Shown here: one piece after another, positions 8,884-17,629 of the stretch
Numbering within the stretch: position 1 is the first letter of the stretch
Layout of the letters: each line of letters opens with the position of its first letter
Assembly (NCBI RefSeq): GCF_002901845.1
Contig: NZ_PPQE01000025.1
Coordinates: forward strand, 62,001-126,000
DNA length: 64,000 nucleotides
Direction: 5' to 3'
DNA from: Staphylococcus hominis subsp. hominis
GTDB lineage: Bacteria; Bacillota; Bacilli; Staphylococcales; Staphylococcaceae
Made by a program: the position numbers and the translations under genes
The notes under the pieces: generated by a model
The model's input: the letters and a program-made list of their open reading frames with translations, nothing else
The model's database searches: none
Told to the model about the DNA's origin: nothing

Positions 8884-9807
8884 ATGAAACCTAATGTATT
8901 ATTAGCGGGTGGTAGTGGATATATAGGTAAGAATATTAGTAGTGCGATAGAAAATGATGCAAATTTGTTTGCTTTATCTAAATATCCAAATACAAAAAAA
9001 GAATTTAATCATAATATAAAATGGCTAAAAAAAGATATTTATAATTATGAAGATGTTAAATCAGCAATGTCAGGGATGAATATTGCAGTATTTTATTTAG
9101 ATCCTAATAAAAATTCTGCCAAGCTTACTCAAGCAACGGCACGTGATTTAAATCTCATTGCAGCCGATAATTTTGCAAGGGCAGCAGCACAACAAGGAAT
9201 AAATAAAATTTTGTACGTAAGGGGGAGTCGCTTTGATAATGAGACAATCCAGTGTTTAAAAAACTATGGTATTCCTGTAGAAACGACTGAGACCTATATC
9301 AAGCGCTCTCATATTAATGTTGAGTTACAAATGTCTAAATATAATGATATACGGACAGCATTAAGAATGATATTACCTAGGAAATGGTCTTTGGAACAAT
9401 TAGTCGCTTATTTTTTTAAATGGCTGAATGATACACGTGGTACATTTTTACACACGAAATATATAGAAAATCGATATATAATATATGCTCGTAACGAGTG
9501 TAAGCCTCTATTAGTAATGAAAAAAGAAGTAAATGATAATCGTTTAATTACATTTAATTTAGTAGGCGGGTCAATTATAAAAAAACGTTCTAAAAAACAA
9601 GGGAAATTGGAATTTCGTCAAATTAAAGGAACGCGTTTAGTAATTGTTCAACTATATGATTATATTCCTAAATTGTTATGGCCACTCTATTATTTTTTTC
9701 AAGCTCCCGTACAAAGTTTAATTATGAGAGGGTTTGAAATTGATTGTCGTATTAGGCATTTCAATGGACGTATGCAATCAGGAGAAAAAATGAAATATAC
9801 AAAGTGA
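8884..9807 (+). CDS. graX: GraX, NAD(P)-binding auxiliary protein of the GraRS system
   Basis: 307 residues with a Rossmann-fold N-terminus (MKPNVLLAGGSGYIGKNI, GGSGYIG nucleotide loop) of the NmrA/atypical short-chain dehydrogenase type. The gene directly precedes graR and graS, as in S. aureus, where GraX is a cytoplasmic cofactor that binds GraR and GraS and modulates signalling rather than acting as a known enzyme. AAAAAGGAG lies 10 bases upstream of the ATG. The 14-base gap to graR indicates one operon. Confidence 0.9.
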   Translation: MKPNVLLAGGSGYIGKNISSAIENDANLFALSKYPNTKKEFNHNIKWLKKDIYNYEDVKSAMSGMNIAVFYLDPNKNSAKLTQATARDLNLIAADNFARAAAQQGINKILYVRGSRFDNETIQCLKNYGIPVETTETYIKRSHINVELQMSKYNDIRTALRMILPRKWSLEQLVAYFFKWLNDTRGTFLHTKYIENRYIIYARNECKPLLVMKKEVNDNRLITFNLVGGSIIKKRSKKQGKLEFRQIKGTRLVIVQLYDYIPKLLWPLYYFFQAPVQSLIMRGFEIDCRIRHFNGRMQSGEKMKYTK

Positions 9808-9821
9808 TAGGATGAAAACAT

Positions 9822-10496
9822 ATGCAAATATTATTAGTAGAAGATGATCAGACGCTTTTTCAACAACTAAAGAAAGAATTAGAAAATTGGGATTTTTTTG
9901 TTTATGGTGTCAATGATTTTAGTAACGTAATGGAAACATATCATAATGTTCAGCCAGAAATCGTTATAATGGATGTGCAATTACCTAAATATGACGGATT
10001 CTATTGGTGTCGTCAAATTAGACAAGTGTCTAATGTGCCTATTTTATTTTTATCGTCACGTGATAATCCTATGGATCAAGTGATGAGTATGGAATTAGGT
10101 GCAGATGATTATATGCAAAAGCCTTTTCATACCAACGTACTAATTGCGAAGTTACAAGCAATTTATCGACGCGTATATCAATTTGGCGTAGAAGAAAGAC
10201 GTACATTAAATTGGCAAGATGCACTAGTCGATCTTTCAAAAGATAGTATTCAAAAAGGCGATAAAATCATTTATTTATCTAAAACTGAAATGATTATTTT
10301 AGAAATGTTAATTCAAAAACAAAATCAAATTGTGACTAGAGATACATTAATTACAGCGTTATGGGATGACGAAGCGTTTGTTAGTGATAACACATTAACA
10401 GTCAATGTAAATCGATTACGAAAAAAATTATCTGAGATCGGTATGGAAACAGAAATTGAAACAAAAGTAGGTAAAGGATATATGGCACATGAGTAA
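9822..10496 (+). CDS. graR: Response regulator GraR
   Basis: 224 residues, OmpR/PhoB class. The receiver domain has E7 D8 D9, the phospho-acceptor Asp51 (IVIMDVQLP) and the K in MQKPF. The C-terminal winged helix ends [16 protein letters not shown]. In S. aureus GraR activates dltABCD, mprF and vraFG in response to cationic antimicrobial peptides. The last 8 bases overlap graS, so translation is coupled. Confidence 0.95.
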   Translation: MQILLVEDDQTLFQQLKKELENWDFFVYGVNDFSNVMETYHNVQPEIVIMDVQLPKYDGFYWCRQIRQVSNVPILFLSSRDNPMDQVMSMELGADDYMQKPFHTNVLIAKLQAIYRRVYQFGVEERRTLNWQDALVDLSKDSIQKGDKIIYLSKTEMIILEMLIQKQNQIVTRDTLITALWDDEAFVSDNTLTVNVNRLRKKLSEIGMETEIETKVGKGYMAHE

Positions 10497-11529
10497 TGTG
10501 AAATGGTTTTGGCTATTTCTTAAAACACGAAGTAATTGGATATTTTGGATTATATTTTTACAGTTTGTATTTTTAGGGATGGCATATATAGACTATGACA
10601 TGGCAATTGAAAGTGTAGCATACATTGTCCTATTAAATATAGGTTTGACTTGTATATTTCTTGTTTTTACTTTTTTAAGAGAAGTAAAATTATATCAACA
10701 TTTTTATAATAATAAGGAAATCGAAGAAATTAAACACAAAGAATTAGCTGAGAATCCATTTCAACAAGAAATGGTGGACTATTTATATCGTAAATTATTG
10801 TTTCACAAAGAAAGAGCTACTGAACAACAAATTCATATACAAGCGTCGGAACAATCGTTAACTGAATTTGTTCACGATATTAAAACACCTGTTACAGCAA
10901 TGAAATTATTAATTGATCAAGCTGAAGATATGGAACGTAAGAAAGCCTTACTTTATGAATGGTCAAGAGTGAATGAATTATTAGACAAGCAACTTTATTT
11001 AACACGTCTTGAATCTAAAAATAGAGATATGTATTTCGAAAAAGTACCATTAAAACGTTTAGTGATAGAAGAAATTCAACTTACTCGTCATATCAGTCAA
11101 GTTAAAGGTATTGGCTATGAATTAGAATTTGATACGAATCCAGAAGTATTTACAGATGTAAAATGGTGTCGCATGATGATTAGACAGATTTTATCTAATT
11201 CTTTGAAATATTCTCAAGGAAAAGATATTGTTATTCGATCGTTAGCTAAAAAAGACCATATCGCTTTAGAAATTACTGATTATGGACGTGGGATTAGCGC
11301 TAAAGATTTACCACGTATCTTTGAAAGAGGCTATACTTCTACCGCAAATCGTAATGAAACAACTTCTTCTGGAATTGGTTTATACTTAGTAGAAAGTGTA
11401 AGACATCCATTAGGTATTGAAGTAGAGGTCGAGTCGACGGTGGGAGAAGGAACAACATTTATTTTAACGTTCCCTATTCAAAACGAAGTCATAGAAAGAA
11501 TGTCACAAGAGAAATTAAGTCTATCATAA
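10489..11529 (+). CDS. graS: Sensor histidine kinase GraS
   Basis: 346 residues. Two transmembrane helices (about 17-33 and 46-63) flank a very short outer loop with acidic residues D35, D37 and E41. The DHp motif [11 protein letters not shown] gives phospho-His129; N box, DYGRGIS (G1) and [11 protein letters not shown] (G2) complete the ATPase domain. It is an intramembrane-sensing kinase for cationic peptides that works with VraFG. In S. aureus the loop acidic residues are needed for sensing; here position 41 is Glu. It is the last gene of graXRS. Confidence 0.95.
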   Translation: MSNVKWFWLFLKTRSNWIFWIIFLQFVFLGMAYIDYDMAIESVAYIVLLNIGLTCIFLVFTFLREVKLYQHFYNNKEIEEIKHKELAENPFQQEMVDYLYRKLLFHKERATEQQIHIQASEQSLTEFVHDIKTPVTAMKLLIDQAEDMERKKALLYEWSRVNELLDKQLYLTRLESKNRDMYFEKVPLKRLVIEEIQLTRHISQVKGIGYELEFDTNPEVFTDVKWCRMMIRQILSNSLKYSQGKDIVIRSLAKKDHIALEITDYGRGISAKDLPRIFERGYTSTANRNETTSSGIGLYLVESVRHPLGIEVEVESTVGEGTTFILTFPIQNEVIERMSQEKLSLS

Positions 11530-11702
11530 TAGTGTTGTTAAAATAGAGTATAAGTATAATTGTTCGCTTTATAGAAATAAGATATTGGACTTTACTATAA
11601 AAAGTTTGAACTAAAACTTATATAATATTTAAAGTAAATACATAAATTAAGCGTATGGAAATATCATTTTAGTGTCATAAATGAGTAGAACATTGGGTGA
11701 AG

Positions 11703-11729
11703 CCTGAGACTTTATAATGACGTCTCAGG
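11703..11729. terminator. Terminator-like hairpin between graS and vraF, lacking a T-run
   Basis: CCTGAGAC (11703-11710) and GTCTCAGG (11722-11729) form an 8-bp stem. The following bases (TTCATCTATATC) are not a U-tract. The same arm sequence forms true terminators elsewhere in the window (47539, 36064, 61673). It may end graXRS weakly or act as a leader structure of vraFG. Confidence 0.5.
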
Positions 11730-11782
11730 TTCATCTATATCATTCAATAGTTAAAATATATTATAGTGAGGGACATTCTAAA

Positions 11783-12544
11783 TTGACAATATTACAAGCA
11801 AAGCAAATTGTTAAAACATATGGGACAAAACAAACGATACAAGAAGTGTTAAGAGGTATTGATTTAAACATTGAAACAGGAGAGTTTGTTTCAATTATGG
11901 GACCTTCTGGCTCTGGTAAAACAACATTACTTAATGTTTTAAGTTCAATAGATTATTTATCACAAGGATCTGTCATACTAAATGGAAAACAATTGGAAAA
12001 GTTATCAAATAGGGAACTATCAGAAATTAGAAAAAAAGATATTGGATTTATTTTTCAAGAATATAATTTATTACACACACTTACTGTAAAAGAAAATATT
12101 ATGTTGCCTTTATCAGTACTTAAATTAAATAAGGAAGAAATGAATAAACGTTATAGACAAATTACTGAAGCGCTTAATATATATGATATTAGTGATAAAT
12201 ATCCGTCTGAAATCTCAGGGGGACAACGTCAACGAACATCTGCAGCGCGTGCATTTATTACATATCCTAAAATTATTTTTGCGGATGAACCAACAGGGGC
12301 TTTAGACTCTAAGAACACTAGAGATTTACTCATACGTTTTGAAAAAATAAATAAAATCTATGATGTAACTATTATCATGGTTACACACGATCCACTTGCA
12401 GCAAGTTTTTCTAATCGTGTTGTAATGTTGAAAGATGGCTTAATATTTACTGAAATTTATCAAGGACAAGATAATAAACAATTATTTTATGAAGAAATAT
12501 TAAGAGCCCAAAGTATATTAGGTGGCAAGGTTTATGAGTTTTAG
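11783..12544 (+). CDS. vraF: ABC transporter ATPase VraF
   Basis: 253 residues from TTG 11783, the length I know for S. aureus VraF; the start is preceded by GTGAGGG. Walker A GPSGSGKTT, Q-loop FIFQEYNLLHTLTVKENIMLPL, signature ISGGQRQRTSAARA, Walker B IIFADEPTGALDSK. It belongs to the MacB/BceA peptide-transporter group. With VraG it forms the module that detects cationic peptides and passes the signal to GraS, and contributes to resistance. The frame is open further upstream (11717) but that part lies over the leader hairpin. Confidence 0.95.
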   Translation: MTILQAKQIVKTYGTKQTIQEVLRGIDLNIETGEFVSIMGPSGSGKTTLLNVLSSIDYLSQGSVILNGKQLEKLSNRELSEIRKKDIGFIFQEYNLLHTLTVKENIMLPLSVLKLNKEEMNKRYRQITEALNIYDISDKYPSEISGGQRQRTSAARAFITYPKIIFADEPTGALDSKNTRDLLIRFEKINKIYDVTIIMVTHDPLAASFSNRVVMLKDGLIFTEIYQGQDNKQLFYEEILRAQSILGGKVYEF

Positions 12545-14423
12545 CTATATTATTTGGAGAAATTTCCTAAGAAATATTAAGCACTATGCTATTTATATGT
12601 TTTCATTAGTCATTAGTACTGTTTTATATTTTAGTTTTATTACGATTAAATATGTTCATCATCTCCATATACATGAGTCTTTATCTATTATTAGAGAGGG
12701 TTCTAAAATAGGAAGTTATTTTCTATTTATAATCATCGTTGTCTTTATTATGTATACCAATATTCTTTTTATTAAAAGACGAAGTTACGAATTGGGACTA
12801 TTACAGATTATGGGGTTAAATAAAGTAAGTATTATTTATATGTTTATGTTAGAACAATTGTTTATTTTCTTGATCACTGCAGTTTTAGGTATGATTATAG
12901 GGATTGTTGGGTCTAAAATTTTACTTATGATTATATTGAAATTATTAGGTATACATACTTCGGTATCGCTTATTTTTAGTGTAGACGCTATAATTCAAAC
13001 CTTATTTATTTTAATCATTGCATATATTTTAATTATTCTTCAAGCTATCATTTTCTTAAATAAATATTCTGTTACACAATTAATGGAGTCTGAAGAATAT
13101 ATAGATGAAACAGGTAAACATATTACATTTGGAGAAATTATTCTAGGAATTTTAGGTATTGTTTTCATTTTGGCAGGATATTATTTATCCACACGATTTG
13201 TTGAATTATTAGATGATATCGTATTACCTTTTATTATTTTATTTTTAACTGTGATCGGAGCCTATTTCTTTTTCAGAAGTTCAGTGTCTCTAATATTAAA
13301 AATAATTAAATCATTTAAAAGTGGAAATGTAACTGTAAATGATGTTATTTTCACTTCTTCATTAATGTTTAGGATTAGAAAGAATGCTTTTTCTTTAACA
13401 ATCATTTCTATTATTTCTGCTATTACTGTATCTGTCCTATGTTTTGCAGCAATTAGTCGAGGATCTTTAAGTAAAGAAATTTTATTAGAATCACCGTATG
13501 AAGTAACAACGAATAACGACACCTTGTCCGAGAAGTTAAAATATCAATTAGAGCAACAGCATATTGCATATAACTATAATTATAAGCAAGTAGTGTACAC
13601 GCATTTATATAAAGATCATCTATTTGATGTAAATGCAGCTAGACCTTATTCGGTGACTATAACAAGTGAAGATTACTTTTCAAATATTTCTTTGAAAAAA
13701 GGACAAGCAGATTTAATTATCCCAGAAGATGTTATTCCTGAATTAACTAAACATCGGCCACACGGAACAACAATGATTGGCACGAAGCGACATCATACTA
13801 AAGTTCAACTTCAAAAAGTGATTCATAAAGTTTATTTTAAAGAGAGTGTAGATTTAGGTGGACCGACACTCGTGCTTAATAACGGGGATTATCAATTTAT
13901 AAAACAACATGTTAAAAATAAGGACATCATTTCTCAACATGGTTTTGATTTAAAACATACAAAAGATATACCTAAATTAGAAAAGACTATCAATCACATG
14001 AATCAGAATTTAAAAACTAGAAGTCAGATAGCAAGCGAAATTTCAAGTTTAACAGGAATTTTATTATTTGTAAGTTCTTTTTTAGGTATTGCATTTCTTA
14101 TAGCAACTGGATGTATTATCTATATTAAACAAATTGATGAAACTGAAGATGAATTAGAAAATTATTCAATATTACGTAAATTAGGTTTTACTCAAAAAGA
14201 CATGGCTAGAGGTCTAAAATTGAAAGTGGCGTTTAACTTTGGACTACCTTTGGCTATTGCTTTGCTGCATGCATATTTTGCAGCACTTGTATTTATGAAA
14301 TTTATAGGATTTACAAATCAAATGTCCATTTTTATAGTTATGATTATTTATACAATAGTATATAGTATGTTTGCATTTATTGCTTATAATCATTCTAAGC
14401 GAACAATCAATCACTCAATTTAA
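12534..14423 (+). CDS. vraG: ABC transporter permease VraG
   Basis: 629 residues, ten transmembrane helices in the BceB arrangement: one N-terminal helix, FtsX-like blocks, a large extracellular domain between helices 7 and 8 (about residues 310-505, rich in Lys and His), and three C-terminal helices. The extracellular domain is the presumed peptide-sensing part. ATG 12534 overlaps the end of vraF by 11 bases, indicating coupled translation. It is the last gene of the pair. Confidence 0.94.
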   Translation: MSFSYIIWRNFLRNIKHYAIYMFSLVISTVLYFSFITIKYVHHLHIHESLSIIREGSKIGSYFLFIIIVVFIMYTNILFIKRRSYELGLLQIMGLNKVSIIYMFMLEQLFIFLITAVLGMIIGIVGSKILLMIILKLLGIHTSVSLIFSVDAIIQTLFILIIAYILIILQAIIFLNKYSVTQLMESEEYIDETGKHITFGEIILGILGIVFILAGYYLSTRFVELLDDIVLPFIILFLTVIGAYFFFRSSVSLILKIIKSFKSGNVTVNDVIFTSSLMFRIRKNAFSLTIISIISAITVSVLCFAAISRGSLSKEILLESPYEVTTNNDTLSEKLKYQLEQQHIAYNYNYKQVVYTHLYKDHLFDVNAARPYSVTITSEDYFSNISLKKGQADLIIPEDVIPELTKHRPHGTTMIGTKRHHTKVQLQKVIHKVYFKESVDLGGPTLVLNNGDYQFIKQHVKNKDIISQHGFDLKHTKDIPKLEKTINHMNQNLKTRSQIASEISSLTGILLFVSSFLGIAFLIATGCIIYIKQIDETEDELENYSILRKLGFTQKDMARGLKLKVAFNFGLPLAIALLHAYFAALVFMKFIGFTNQMSIFIVMIIYTIVYSMFAFIAYNHSKRTINHSI

Positions 14424-14441
14424 GAGAGAATATTTCGAGTT

Positions 14442-14469
14442 TGTAAAGAATTTGTAAATTTATTGTAGA
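14442..14469 (+). promoter_or_regulatory. Direct repeats TGTAAA/TGTAAA/TGTAGA with 11-bp period (WalR- or PhoP-type site)
   Basis: TGTAAA at 14442-14447, TGTAAA at 14453-14458 and TGTAGA at 14464-14469 are each separated by five bases. TGTWAH-N5-TGTWAH is the WalR consensus, and read on the other strand TTTACA-N5-TTTACA is PhoP-box like. The block starts 19 bases after vraG and is about 240 bases upstream of the phosphate transporter genes. Confidence 0.5.
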
Positions 14470-14538
14470 GATGAAAAAATTATGATATTTTCAATTAGAG
14501 ACAAATTAGGTGTTAAGTAGAAGTGTATCGTAATTGGT

Positions 14539-14577
14539 ATAACATTATATTTACATAAACTTTACAAAAGCTTTCTA
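14539..14577 (+). promoter_or_regulatory. TTTACA-type repeats with 11-bp period upstream of pit genes (PhoP-box like)
   Basis: Units start at 14539 (ATAACA), 14550 (TTTACA), 14561 (TTTACA) and 14572 (TTTCTA), exactly 11 bases apart. The B. subtilis PhoP box is TTAACA-like units with 5-base spacing. The location upstream of a phosphate transporter supports PhoP, but the two perfect units also match WalR on the opposite strand. Confidence 0.5.
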
Positions 14578-14684
14578 AATAATGTTTTAAAATAAGCTAT
14601 TGTAAATGTAGCTCATTTTTAAATTGTCTTAAATTAAATAATAAACGTGTGATTGATAGCAATCGCTAAAATGGAGGCATTATA

Positions 14685-15302
14685 ATGTTCACTAAGAAAA
14701 AGGATAAGTTTATGGTTCAATTAGAAGAAATGGTATTTAATCTGGACCGTGCAGCTGTAGAATTCGGGAAAATGGATTTTAATACCCATTTAGATTTAAA
14801 AGCTTATTCTGATAACATTAAAACGTACGAGTCACATGGTGACGAACTTATGCACAAGGTCATTAGCGACTTAAATCAAACATTTATCACTCCTATCGAA
14901 CGAGAAGACATTCTATCATTGTGTAATGCAATCGATGATGTACTTGATGCAATGGAAGAAACATCTGGAATGTTTGAAATGTATTCAATTGAATATACTG
15001 ATGAATATATGGCTGAATTTGTTGACAATATTCAAAAAGCTGTCGCTGAAATGAAATTAGCAGTTGGTTTACTTGTTGATAAAAAATTATCTCACATGAG
15101 AATTCATTCAATTAATATTAAAGAGTTTGAAACAAATTGTGATGGTATATTAAGACAATCAATTAAACATATCTTTAATAGTGAAACAGATCCAATCACT
15201 TTAATTAAAATTAAAGATATTTACGAAAGCTTAGAAAATATCGCTGATAAATGTCAAGCTGTTGCTAACAACTTTGAAACAATTATCATGAAAAATAGCT
15301 AA
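14685..15302 (+). CDS. DUF47 (PhoU-like) accessory protein of the Pit phosphate transporter
   Basis: 205 residues, all-helical DUF47/PhoU-like, with acidic helices (ESHGDELMHKVISDL, SLCNAIDDVLDAMEE) of the kind that coordinate metal clusters in PhoU proteins. Genes of this family nearly always precede pit genes and are thought to modulate transport. It is 14 bases from pitA, so the two form an operon. The start ATG follows ATGGAGGC. The upstream 260 bases hold the phased repeats described separately. Confidence 0.9.
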   Translation: MFTKKKDKFMVQLEEMVFNLDRAAVEFGKMDFNTHLDLKAYSDNIKTYESHGDELMHKVISDLNQTFITPIEREDILSLCNAIDDVLDAMEETSGMFEMYSIEYTDEYMAEFVDNIQKAVAEMKLAVGLLVDKKLSHMRIHSINIKEFETNCDGILRQSIKHIFNSETDPITLIKIKDIYESLENIADKCQAVANNFETIIMKNS

Positions 15303-15316
15303 GGGAGTTTTAAATT

Positions 15317-16321
15317 ATGGAATATGTATTAGTCATCACTATAGCTATCGTTGTATTTTCTCTAGTCTTTGACTTTATCAATGGTTTTCATGATACAGCA
15401 AACGCAATTGCTACTGCGGTTTCTACACGTGCATTGACACCAAGAACAGCTATTTTTCTAGCTGCAGTTATGAACTTTATAGGTGCACTTACTTTTACAG
15501 GGGTAGCTGGAACAATTACTAAAGATATTGTAGATCCATTTAAGTTACAAAATGGTCTAGTAGTAGTATTAGCGGCTATTATTGCTGCTATTGTTTGGAA
15601 TTTGGTTACTTGGTTATATGGTATACCAAGTTCTTCATCGCATGCCTTAATCGGCGCTATTGCTGGAGCTGCAATAGCTGCACAGGGGTTTACAGTATTA
15701 CATTACCAAGGTTTTACTAAGATTATCATTGTATTAATTATTTCACCAATTATCGCATTTTGTGTTGGTTTTATCATGTATACAATTGTTAAAATTGTTT
15801 TTAAAAATGCGAATCTTACGAGAGCAAATCGTAATTTCCGCTTTTTCCAAATGTTTACTGCAGCGCTTCAATCATTTTCACATGGTACAAATGATGCTCA
15901 AAAATCAATGGGTATTATTACTCTTGCCTTGATTGTAGCGAATTTACAAGATCCAACGAATGTGGAACCAGCATTATGGGTTAAAATTGCTTGTGCCACA
16001 GCAATGGGTCTAGGAACTGCAATTGGTGGTTGGAAAATTATTAAAACAGTAGGCGGAAATATAATGAAAATACGACCTGCTAATGGGGCAGCTGCTGATT
16101 TATCTTCAGCATTAACGATTTTCGTTGCTTCATCATTACACTTCCCATTATCTACTACACATGTTGTATCGTCATCAATTTTAGGTGTAGGTGCGTCAAA
16201 TCGTGCAAAAGGTGTAAAGTGGAATACGGCTCAACGTATGATTATTACATGGATTATTACGTTGCCAATTTCTGCTATTTTAGCAGCAATTATATTTTGG
16301 ATTTTAAATATTTTTCTTTAA
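15317..16321 (+). CDS. pitA: Low-affinity inorganic phosphate transporter PitA
   Basis: 334 residues, PiT/PHO4 family with duplicated signature regions: FDFINGFHDTANAIATAVSTRAL near the N-terminus and HGTNDAQKSMGIITLAL near residue 195, plus GIPSSSSHALIGAIAGA and PLSTTHVVSSSILG. It imports metal-phosphate with protons across the membrane. The second gene of a DUF47-pit operon, closed by a long perfect hairpin. Confidence 0.93.
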   Translation: MEYVLVITIAIVVFSLVFDFINGFHDTANAIATAVSTRALTPRTAIFLAAVMNFIGALTFTGVAGTITKDIVDPFKLQNGLVVVLAAIIAAIVWNLVTWLYGIPSSSSHALIGAIAGAAIAAQGFTVLHYQGFTKIIIVLIISPIIAFCVGFIMYTIVKIVFKNANLTRANRNFRFFQMFTAALQSFSHGTNDAQKSMGIITLALIVANLQDPTNVEPALWVKIACATAMGLGTAIGGWKIIKTVGGNIMKIRPANGAAADLSSALTIFVASSLHFPLSTTHVVSSSILGVGASNRAKGVKWNTAQRMIITWIITLPISAILAAIIFWILNIFL

Positions 16322-16329
16322 GGTAAATT

Positions 16330-16381
16330 AACCACAAAATAAGCTTGAGACATAAACATGTCTCAAGCTTATTTTGTGGTT
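16330..16381. terminator. Long perfect hairpin between convergent pitA and the SsaA-like gene
   Basis: A 24-bp perfect stem (16330-16353 with 16358-16381) closes a 4-base loop AAAC. The core AAGCTTGAGACA/TGTCTCAAGCTT followed by ATTTTG looks like a bidirectional terminator with A/T flanks inside the stem. Confidence 0.85.
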
Positions 16382-16390
16382 TGAATCATA

Positions 16391-17185
16391 TTAATGAATA
16401 TAGTTATAGCTAGAAACTAATGAAGCAGGAATCACACGAGTATCTGTATTATAAGGCCCATATGTATAATTCATTTCTGAAATTAGAATACTACCATCTG
16501 GATTCACACGCTCCACATATGCTACATGGCCATAATACCCAGCAGTCGATTGCATAATTGATCCAACAGTAGGGGTATGATTAACAATATAACCATCTGA
16601 AGCAGCATTATAAGTCCAATACTTAGCATCAGACCAATATGTACTAATGGGTGATCCAGCTTGAGCGCGACGATTAAATACATACCACGTACATTGACCA
16701 GCAGTGTATAAATTTTGATGGTTAAAGGTTGGTGAAGAATAACCAGTGCTTTGAGAAGCAGTAGTAGACGATGAGTTTGTAGTACTCGAACTACTTGGAA
16801 TTTTTATTATTTGACCAGGGTAAATTAAATAATTTGAAAAATTATTTGCATTCATTAAGTCAGTAACTGAAGTTCCATATTTATTAGCGATACGAGAAAG
16901 TGAATCACCAGATTGAACAGTATAAGTAGTAGAAGCCTTACTTGATAAACTACTTGATGTAGTAGTAGATGATCCATTAATAGTTAGTACTTGTCCTGGA
17001 AAAATTAAATTACCATTTAAGTGATTATTTCGTTTAAGCTCATCAACAGGCATATTGTATTTGTTTGCAATACTCCATAAGGAATCTCCAGGTTGAACAG
17101 TATATTGTGTTGATGCTTCAGCATGATGAGAGAAAAATGCTACAGCGCCTGACGCAATAGACAACGTAAAAGCTAACTTTTTCAA
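16391..17185 (-). CDS. Secreted LysM-LysM-CHAP peptidoglycan hydrolase, SsaA-like
   Basis: 264 residues. A signal peptide (MKKLAFTLSIASGAVAFFSHHAEA) is followed by two LysM domains (YTVQPGDSLWSIANKY about 28-70; YTVQSGDSLSRIANKY about 87-130) joined by Ser/Thr-rich linkers, and a C-terminal CHAP domain with catalytic Cys in GQCTWYVFNRRAQ and His in GHVAYVERV. Likely an amidase or endopeptidase acting on septal wall, as for S. aureus relatives in the WalKR regulon. The start is TTG behind AAGGAGG. I saw no canonical WalR site directly upstream. Confidence 0.92.
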   Translation of the reverse strand: MKKLAFTLSIASGAVAFFSHHAEASTQYTVQPGDSLWSIANKYNMPVDELKRNNHLNGNLIFPGQVLTINGSSTTTSSSLSSKASTTYTVQSGDSLSRIANKYGTSVTDLMNANNFSNYLIYPGQIIKIPSSSSTTNSSSTTASQSTGYSSPTFNHQNLYTAGQCTWYVFNRRAQAGSPISTYWSDAKYWTYNAASDGYIVNHTPTVGSIMQSTAGYYGHVAYVERVNPDGSILISEMNYTYGPYNTDTRVIPASLVSSYNYIH

Positions 17186-17629
17186 ACTACGTATCCTCCT
17201 TGAATTTTAAAATTTATTTTTAGAATTTAATATTGTTAAATTTGTATAATTCATCTTTTTATATCACATGCATATACTATCAAAAAAATATAAGAATATG
17301 TGGGTTGTTATTATCTTGTAATATTATTAAAAGTAATACTATTTTTTGTAAATAGATAAAAACCTTGATACAGTAGTCTTTAACAGTTTTATTTAGATAA
17401 AATTAAATTTTTTTAAAAAGAAATTTGTAATATTTCTTATAGTAAAATTGAAGCAAGTACGTATCATGTAAGAAGTAGGTTGAATTGTGTTTAATGATTT
17501 AAACTTGTAATAATTTTTATATTTTCTTGATAGGATGCTTACTTAAAAGTAAATAAATTATACTATTTTTGTATTCCCAACAAATATTGTACAATATTTG
17601 TAAGACACTATTTAAAAGAGGAGTATAAG
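17186..17629. other. Divergent intergenic region between the SsaA-like and BI-1 genes
   Basis: 444 AT-rich bases with promoters for both genes presumably inside. TATACT at 17559-17564 is a likely -10 for the BI-1 gene. The notable element is the 22-bp palindrome listed separately. An ORF on the minus strand here (17517-17708) overlaps the real gene start and is not credible. Confidence 0.5.
17580..17601. promoter_or_regulatory. Perfect 22-bp palindrome upstream of the BI-1 gene, operator candidate
   Basis: The half-site ACAAATATTGT is followed at once by its exact reverse complement, centred on TGTACA. It lies 28 bases before the ATG and 15 bases after a TATACT -10 element, the usual place for a repressor site. 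I cannot match it to Fur, PerR, CodY, Rex, CtsR, HrcA or ArgR consensus sequences. Confidence 0.6.

Noticed and set aside
16391..16700. Horizontal transfer of the SsaA-like gene because of its Ser/Thr-rich linkers
   Set aside because: Linker composition is normal for LysM-CHAP proteins and the gene is in its usual staphylococcal position.
17186..17300. WalR box upstream of the SsaA-like gene
   Set aside because: TGTTAAA and TGTATAA are present near 17233-17250 but spaced nine bases apart rather than eleven, and I found no canonical pair.
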